Of a stretch of 64,000 nucleotides of DNA, positions 63,279-64,000 are shown one piece after another (the first letter of the stretch is position 1; each line of letters begins with the position of its first letter). The notes below the pieces were generated by a model. The model was not told where the DNA came from. It did not search any database and saw only the letters and a list, made by a program, of their open reading frames with translations. Position numbers and translations under genes: made by a program. Source of the stretch: Oasisia sp. SBJ-2009 (Eukaryota > Annelida > Polychaeta > Sabellida > Siboglinidae); the NCBI GenBank assembly GCA_964017155.1, contig OZ024865.1:20549402-20613401 (forward strand). Direction: 5' to 3'.

Positions 63279-64000
63279 GTAAGTTAATGAAAATATAACG
63301 TTATATCGCTTCAGGGGCACACGCGTCGCCGGTCGCCATGACTGTCAGATTATTCTAGAATGCACACGTGCTTCTACATGTGTAATCATTTTATAAAATA
63401 AATTGTCATTAAAATAAACACGTGCGCAGTCGGGCGTTCCTCCGATACTGTCCGATATGGGACATCCATAAATTCGTTGCGCTTCAGTTCAGTTTACTAA
63501 CTCATACCGCGGAATTGTCGGCTGATAAAATGCACGGTGCTAGGTCAGACTGGGAGTCGGAGTGACTCAGACCCGGTCGCGTCCCTGACTTTCAGGGGCC
63601 CGTTTCAGTAACAATAAACAATGTAACATTGTTATAAGCTCACATTCCATTCTTGAATCTGTTCTATAAAATAAATTTTTCTTCTTACCTATAACCGAAC
63701 GTTTTTCGCCTACAACCAACATAGTCAAATGACAAAACGGTCAGAGAAACTCTCAGAACTCAGAAGATCCATAAATATCTGAGCCTAAGCTAAGGTCAAC
63801 GTTACACCACTCAGTCACAGATTATGCTAATGTTATCAAAGACTTTATGACTTGTTTACTCAACAGTAACATCATGGGCCATTTAGATTTTACAGTGCAA
63901 GTTTTGTTTATCAAATGTATATTACAGTATAGTTAGCATTAAAAGTAGTGACCATCTTGGTGGTCTTTTTTCACTGAGAGAAACTTTCTGATGTGTAATG
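63279..64000 (+). other. CCT6 intron 1 (partial)
   Basis: Follows the GTAAGT donor. No further exon recognised. Confidence 0.7.

Overview
The window looks like nuclear DNA of an invertebrate animal, most likely a lophotrochozoan and perhaps a mollusc (inference from exon/intron structure and repeat content; no species marker was seen). Two ordinary host genes can be recognised, both cut by the window edges. At the left, nine minus-strand exons encode the first 242 residues of the HECT E3 ubiquitin ligase UBE3B (start codon at 8744, last visible exon at 1377-1459). All nine exons join in frame through GT/AG junctions. At the right, exon 1 of the chaperonin subunit CCT6 (TCP-1 zeta) lies on the plus strand at 63142-63278.

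Almost everything between them is repetitive DNA. 0.2-10.9 kb: UBE3B introns with minisatellites (27, 27 and 16 bp units, a GTGGGTG-rich array), a 187-bp CT tract, a tRNA-derived SINE and a foldback element; upstream lie GA/GATA and TA arrays. 10.78-12.39 kb: a non-autonomous hAT-like element with a perfect 8-bp target duplication. 15-33 kb: a minus-strand graveyard of decayed transposon genes. It holds at least four piggyBac-like transposase relics, two copies each of a retroviral-fold integrase, a Ulp1-like protease and a family B DNA polymerase, a SWIM zinc-finger protein, a DDE_4/ISL2EU-like fragment, a Gypsy Pol tail and two tandem copies of a GDGR-DSPG transposase-like gene, plus an SGNH-esterase relic on the plus strand.

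33.5-43.2 kb: tandem-repeat territory. A 43-copy 53-bp array is followed by four or five large duplicated modules, each carrying 33-bp minisatellite arrays. One module is interrupted by a 5'-truncated LINE. 43.4-46.3 kb: three tandem minus-strand zinc-knuckle (gag-like) genes, all damaged or truncated. 46.8-48.6 kb: a 24-bp minisatellite abutting a second hAT-like element. 50.5-55.1 kb: a nearly intact two-ORF LINE inserted into an element related to the one at 10.8 kb. 57.0-60.4 kb: two very homogeneous arrays (28 bp x about 75, 47 bp x about 22). 60.9-62.7 kb: a decayed reverse-transcriptase relic and a TIR element, then CCT6.

No operon-like or coordinated gene system is present. The host genes are housekeeping (ubiquitin ligase, chaperonin), and the rest is explained by mobile elements and array amplification. 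The most unusual material is the co-location of integrase, Ulp1, SWIM, DNA polymerase and piggyBac pieces, the nested LINE, and the module/array duplication history.
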